Below, one piece after another: positions 59,936-64,000 of a stretch of DNA of 64,000 nucleotides (its first letter is position 1; every line of letters begins with the position of its first letter). This DNA comes from Epiperipatus broadwayi (Eukaryota > Onychophora > Udeonychophora > Euonychophora > Peripatidae). Position numbers and translations under genes: made by a program. The notes below the pieces were generated by a model that was given only the letters and a program-made list of their open reading frames with translations, had not been told where the DNA came from and did no database searches. The stretch is taken from the NCBI GenBank assembly GCA_028023455.1, contig JAQFVV010012513.1, forward strand, positions 1,932,001 through 1,996,000. The letters run 5' to 3'.

Positions 59936-60419
59936 ATATCTATAAATCTGCAGTAATTAATATTCCTCAATTTATCTCTTTGACACCCTCCACTTTACAT
60001 AACTTCATTAATCTTTAAAGAATATGCACTAGAGTGGAAATGTTAAGCATATCAGAAAAAAAAAAAGCTCATAAAAAGAAATATTATTGGATTGGTAATA
60101 TAATGTGATTCAGTTTAATAAAAAAAAACAAAAACAGATTTATTAACCTTTCACTGATATCTTAATCTATAGTGTAATAAATGATAAGTTACAATCAATA
60201 GTTTACTTATTCAAAATATATGATGTCAAAAATATGAATTCAAAAAGTTTGAGACTTGTAAATCAAATCACAATAATTTGATATTTGATAAATACTGAAT
60301 AAATGATGTATAAGAGAATGTGATTTAGGTGTACTTAAGCATTCCATTTTTATCAGCAAATGACTTTGGGGAAATATGAGCAAATTTTAAGTACATCGTC
60401 ATCATATTTCAATCATTAT

Positions 60420-61000
60420 CAATTCACTGCATGATGGTCTCTCCAAATTTAATCCACCTTCTCCAATCTCTAGCCTCTCTTCTCCATATCATTCCAGAAT
60501 ACTTCCTTATTTCATCTCTCTATCTCACATGTGGTCTCTTTCTAGGTCGTTTATAATGTCTTGGAATCCAGTTTAAAATTTCAAATGTCCATCTATCTCT
60601 TCTAGCAATATGTTCTGACCAATTCCACTTGATTTCTTCAATTCTTTCAGTGATATCAGTAACACCTGTTTGTTCTCTCACTTATATATTTCGTTTTTGA
60701 TCTCTTCTTATTACTCTTAACATATTCTCTCCATACTTCATTGAATAACCTGAAATCTCCTTATTATTCTTCTGTTAAGTGTCCAAGTCTCTGATCCATA
60801 AGTAAAAACTGGTTACATAGTTATTAAAAGCCTTCTTCATCATATACATAAGCATATTTCCTTTTAACATTAAGTTATTTTTACCAAAAGCTCTTCAATC
60901 AAGTTCAATTTTATGATTAATTTTATCCATTATGTTTTCATCTGTAGTAATAATATTTGTAGTTGTTAACTTCTTCCAATTCCTAATTCATTTAATTAAC
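60420..61000 (-). pseudogene. RTE LINE, 3' fragment
   Basis: The reverse complement covers the C-terminal RT region: ELEEV-like start near 60980, WSxFGKNNLMLKGNMLMYMM, VFTYGSETWTLNRRIIRR, YGENMLRVIRRDQKR, and RDRWTFEILNWIPRHYKRPRKRPHVR. Its divergence from the 36-kb copy is larger than that of the 38-kb copy, indicating an older insertion or another subfamily. Confidence 0.85.
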
Positions 61001-61390
61001 AATTCTAAGTTAATTTGTGCTATTTGAATATTCAAATCTGAGAAAAAAATTATATTAAATTTTAATAAATAAATTTTTAAAAATTATGTATTAATACTTT
61101 ATTTAAAATAAAAAAAAAACTATACATACACAAAAAAAGAAATATTTTACTAATTCACATAATAATTATATGCATTTATTTATTATAGAAATATTTATCC
61201 ATTTTTTTACATTTATTATTTATTGTTTTTTTTTTCTTTTATATGCATGTCATGGTTGTGTTTTTTTTTTAAAAAAACAAAACAAAAACACTTCTAGGAA
61301 TTTGGATGCAAAAATTTAAGCAAATGATATGAATATTGGACTACAATTTAATAAAATATAAAATTAAAAATAAAAGGCCTGATTATGCAT
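61001..61390. other. A+T-rich stretch without recognised genes
   Basis: Only poly(A) and poly(T) runs are seen. Confidence 0.4.
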
Positions 61391-61409
61391 TCCCAGGCTT
61401 TTAATTTTT

Positions 61410-61497
61410 CCATATGTCAAATGGGTTGACCGGGAAGCGAACCCAGGCCAGCTGCGTGAAAGGCAGCTATGCTAACCGCTAGGCCACTAACGCTTGA
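61410..61497 (-). repeat. tRNA-Glu-like SINE with 16-bp target duplication
   Basis: Perfect flanking copies of CAGGCTTTTAATTTTT are at 61394-61409 and 61498-61513. The minus strand reads GTCAAGCGTTAGTGGCCTAG, CGGTTAGCATAGC (A box), anticodon-like loop CTTTCAC (TTC, Glu type), then TGGGTTCGCTTCCCGG (B box) and ATTTGACATATGG. It resembles tRNA-Glu more closely than the copies at 18.6 and 49.9 kb do. Confidence 0.9.
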
Positions 61498-61997
61498 CAG
61501 GCTTTTAATTTTTGTTCTCATTTAATAACTATTTTTAAATGCTTCTATTAAATTTATCAGTGTTAAATATTGTAAACGGATTTTCAGTTTAGTTTCTATA
61601 ACAATGATACATAGTAATGCAACATTTTGTGTCTGTCCCACCTAACAGTGTTAGCAAGCTACATTTCAACCACATTAAAATAAGTTTGTAGTTTTGAAAT
61701 ATGTACCGTGTTTTATTAATATTTGATAATTTCTCAGGAACATCATGATCAAAATTCGGCAATCAACAATCTACCTTATTTGTCCTCTCTCATAGTTTAG
61801 GACTTTTTTCTAATAACACATTTTATTTGATTTCTCTCCTGTAAATAAATAGCTGAGCTTTTCTTCAGTTTAGTCGTCATGATTTTATTAGAATATGACA
61901 CTCTTCAAGTTTAGATCACATGTCATTGAAGTTGAACAACTTATGGTTGCAGTTTATCAAACTTTTGTCTATAAATTTATTCTATTGTAAATATATT

Positions 61998-62215
61998 AAT
62001 AGCATGAAATGTGCATTATAGAGATCATATAGCTTTTTCACATAACTTGGGTCATATGTTTGTGATGACACTCCTCCATACACTGTTAAAAGTGGATAAA
62101 ATTAGTCCCTACCTTGTGTGGGAGAGGTGTAGTGAAAATCACATTAGTGAAATATCATTCATTATTGGATAATCTCTAGTTTAATTAATGGCTAATAAAA
62201 ATTGTTAATATACTT
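61998..62215 (+). repeat. Hammerhead-bearing repeat, form A, 5'-truncated copy
   Basis: Starts inside the ribozyme core (AGCAT, GAAA at 62006-62009, TGTGCAT) and then follows the order of 62863-63075 to the GGCTAATAAAAATTG end. It lies in the same orientation upstream of the TATC tract, so the two copies form a direct pair. Confidence 0.7.
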
Positions 62216-62290
62216 TCATTAAGTGATTTGTATCAAAGTTGTAATGGAAACACATTTGACACTTATCAATTAAACTATAGTAATTTTTTC

Positions 62291-62782
<492 letters not shown>

Positions 62783-62819
62783 TGTATCTATGTACTGAAC
62801 AATGATAAAGATATATGTA

Positions 62820-63075
62820 AGAGATTGTGATCTGGACCAACTGATGAGTTCTGCTTCAACATGAAATGTGCATCTTGGTGATTATAGCTTCTTATTCACA
62901 TGTCTTTGGTTATATGTTTGCGATAACATCCTTCCAGAAAGTGTTAAATGTGGCTAGAAACTAGTTTCTACCTTACATGAGAGTGATGTAGCGAAAATTG
63001 CACTCCAGAAATATTATTCATAAAGTGGGTAATCTCTTGTCTAATGAATGACTAATAAAAATATTAATATTTGTA
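62820..63075 (+). repeat. Hammerhead-bearing repeat, form A (copy 2)
   Basis: Collinear with the minus strand of 829-1085 and with 61998-62215. It contains the core at 62836-62885 and ends GACTAATAAAAATATTAAT. Confidence 0.75.
62836..62885 (+). ncRNA. Hammerhead-ribozyme-like motif
   Basis: ACCAA, CTGATGA (62841-62847), stem II segment 62848-62862 (weakened by two changes), GAAA (62863-62866), ATG/CAT stem III with a TG loop, ATC site (C at 62874), then TTGGT (62875-62879). Stems I and III are complete. Stem II is the weak point. Confidence 0.6.
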
Positions 63076-63079
63076 TATA

Positions 63080-63754
63080 GTTTTTTATTACTAAAAATTT
63101 TTTTTAATAAAAATGTTTTGAGATACGCACAATGGACATTATGGTGTTTTTAAGCGAATATTCATATATTTTATGAGAAAGAAGTTTTAGGGATATTAGT
63201 TGTTAATTAATGTTTGGAAAAAAAATAAAGAACGAACTGTTTTTTCATTCGTATTGTTTATTTACAGTTGCTATTTTAAATCACTGCCTTAATAAAAACA
63301 AAAATGACAAATTCTTAAATTACCAATTGAAAAGTTCTGTATTATTCAAAAATGCATTGTGGTAGGCAATTACTGTTATAAAAAATCTTCATTTTAAATT
63401 AATAAAATGTGTGGAATGAAGCAGAAATTTTAAATATATCAAAAATGGGAAACGATAGGAATGGATTTGTTTTATCTACACTATATGGTAGTATTTAATA
63501 AAAATAGACGTAATGATCTTTAATTCCATTTAAGGTTTATATCTGAACTAAAAACGATATAATAATCTTTAGCCTGATAAAAAATTAGCAATTATTAATG
63601 TATTAATCTAAAAATGACGTAATCATAATCAATTGGGTAGTGAATGCAAAAATTGTAAACCTTGTACTTTAAATTATAGTAATATATATATAGTTTGCAA
63701 TATTATGTACTGTATTTACATTTGATACCATTTAATGTTAATGAATACTAAATC
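63080..63754. other. A+T-rich stretch without recognised genes
   Basis: No supported feature was seen. Confidence 0.4.
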
Positions 63755-64000
63755 AACACCCAGTGAAAGTAAATGGAGATTATTTAAGTATTTTAGATTT
63801 TGCAGATGATGTAGTTGTCTTTGCGAATAATGCTTTAGAGCTGCTGGAAATGTTGCAGGAGTTATCAGATGAAAGTAGGAAAGTAGGACTAAAGATAAAT
63901 GTTAAAAAGACTAAAACAATGTTTAATGGATTTTCTTAAAATATGAAACTAAAGATTGATTATGATGAGTTAGAAGAAGTTATGAGTTATAAACATCTTG
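63755..64000 (+). pseudogene. RTE LINE fragment running off the window edge
   Basis: Translation gives VKVNGDYLSILDFADDVVVFANNA (catalytic FADD intact) then ELSDESRKVGLKINVKKTKTMFNGFS, a stop at 63938-63940, and KIDYDELEEV. It aligns with 36490-36722. It is 5' truncated just before the motif C region and continues beyond 64000. Confidence 0.9.

Overview
The window looks like intergenic, repeat-filled DNA from an animal, most likely an invertebrate. It is strongly A+T-rich and carries long microsatellites: (GATA)n, (TATC)n, (AAT)n, (ATT)n and (AT)n. It holds many non-LTR retrotransposon pieces, Penelope-like elements (PLEs), tRNA-derived SINEs, a non-autonomous hAT-like element and a Ty3/Gypsy remnant. 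The transposon frames read with the standard genetic code. No host protein-coding gene could be recognised, and the species cannot be fixed from the sequence alone.

Layout. 1-2.3 kb: a repeat with a hammerhead-ribozyme fold, a 61-bp inverted repeat and the 3' end of an RTE LINE. 3-9.1 kb: ribozyme-type repeats, a 310-bp hAT-like MITE with target duplications, a decayed PLE endonuclease, a tRNA-SINE and Ty3/Gypsy integrase remains. 10-12.6 kb: several 3' ends of a LINE family that terminates in a CATCA repeat. 14.5-17.6 kb and 20.4-23.6 kb: two decayed L1/Tx1-like LINEs on the minus strand, with a short CR1/Jockey-like fragment between them. 23.8-29.1 kb: a run of palindromic repeats. 30.9-32.2 kb: a decayed PLE. 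33.6-37.7 kb: a nearly complete RTE LINE (one frameshift, one late stop) lying between diverged inverted repeats. 38-41.7 kb: an RTE 3' end and more palindromes. 42.1-43.0 kb: a GATA tract. 43.6-47.5 kb: two nearly identical PLE copies in head-to-head inversion, inserted into the AT/CT microsatellite of another repeat. 47.6-50.6 kb: a minus-strand RTE broken by a 30-bp minisatellite, two palindromes and a SINE. 51-64 kb: sparse repeats, a second large TATC tract flanked by ribozyme-repeat copies, and an RTE entering from the right edge.

The most notable signal is a dispersed repeat whose core fits a type-I hammerhead ribozyme: CTGATGA, a 15-nt stem II segment, GAAA, a short stem III, an NUH site and a matching stem I. 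About ten intact or damaged copies are visible. In one form the core is joined to a tRNA-like segment with a B box. Several families with a related core occur as inverted pairs. This resembles the hammerheads known in PLE terminal repeats and in retrozymes, but the elements here carry no reverse transcriptase. They would presumably depend on PLE or LINE enzymes such as those encoded nearby.
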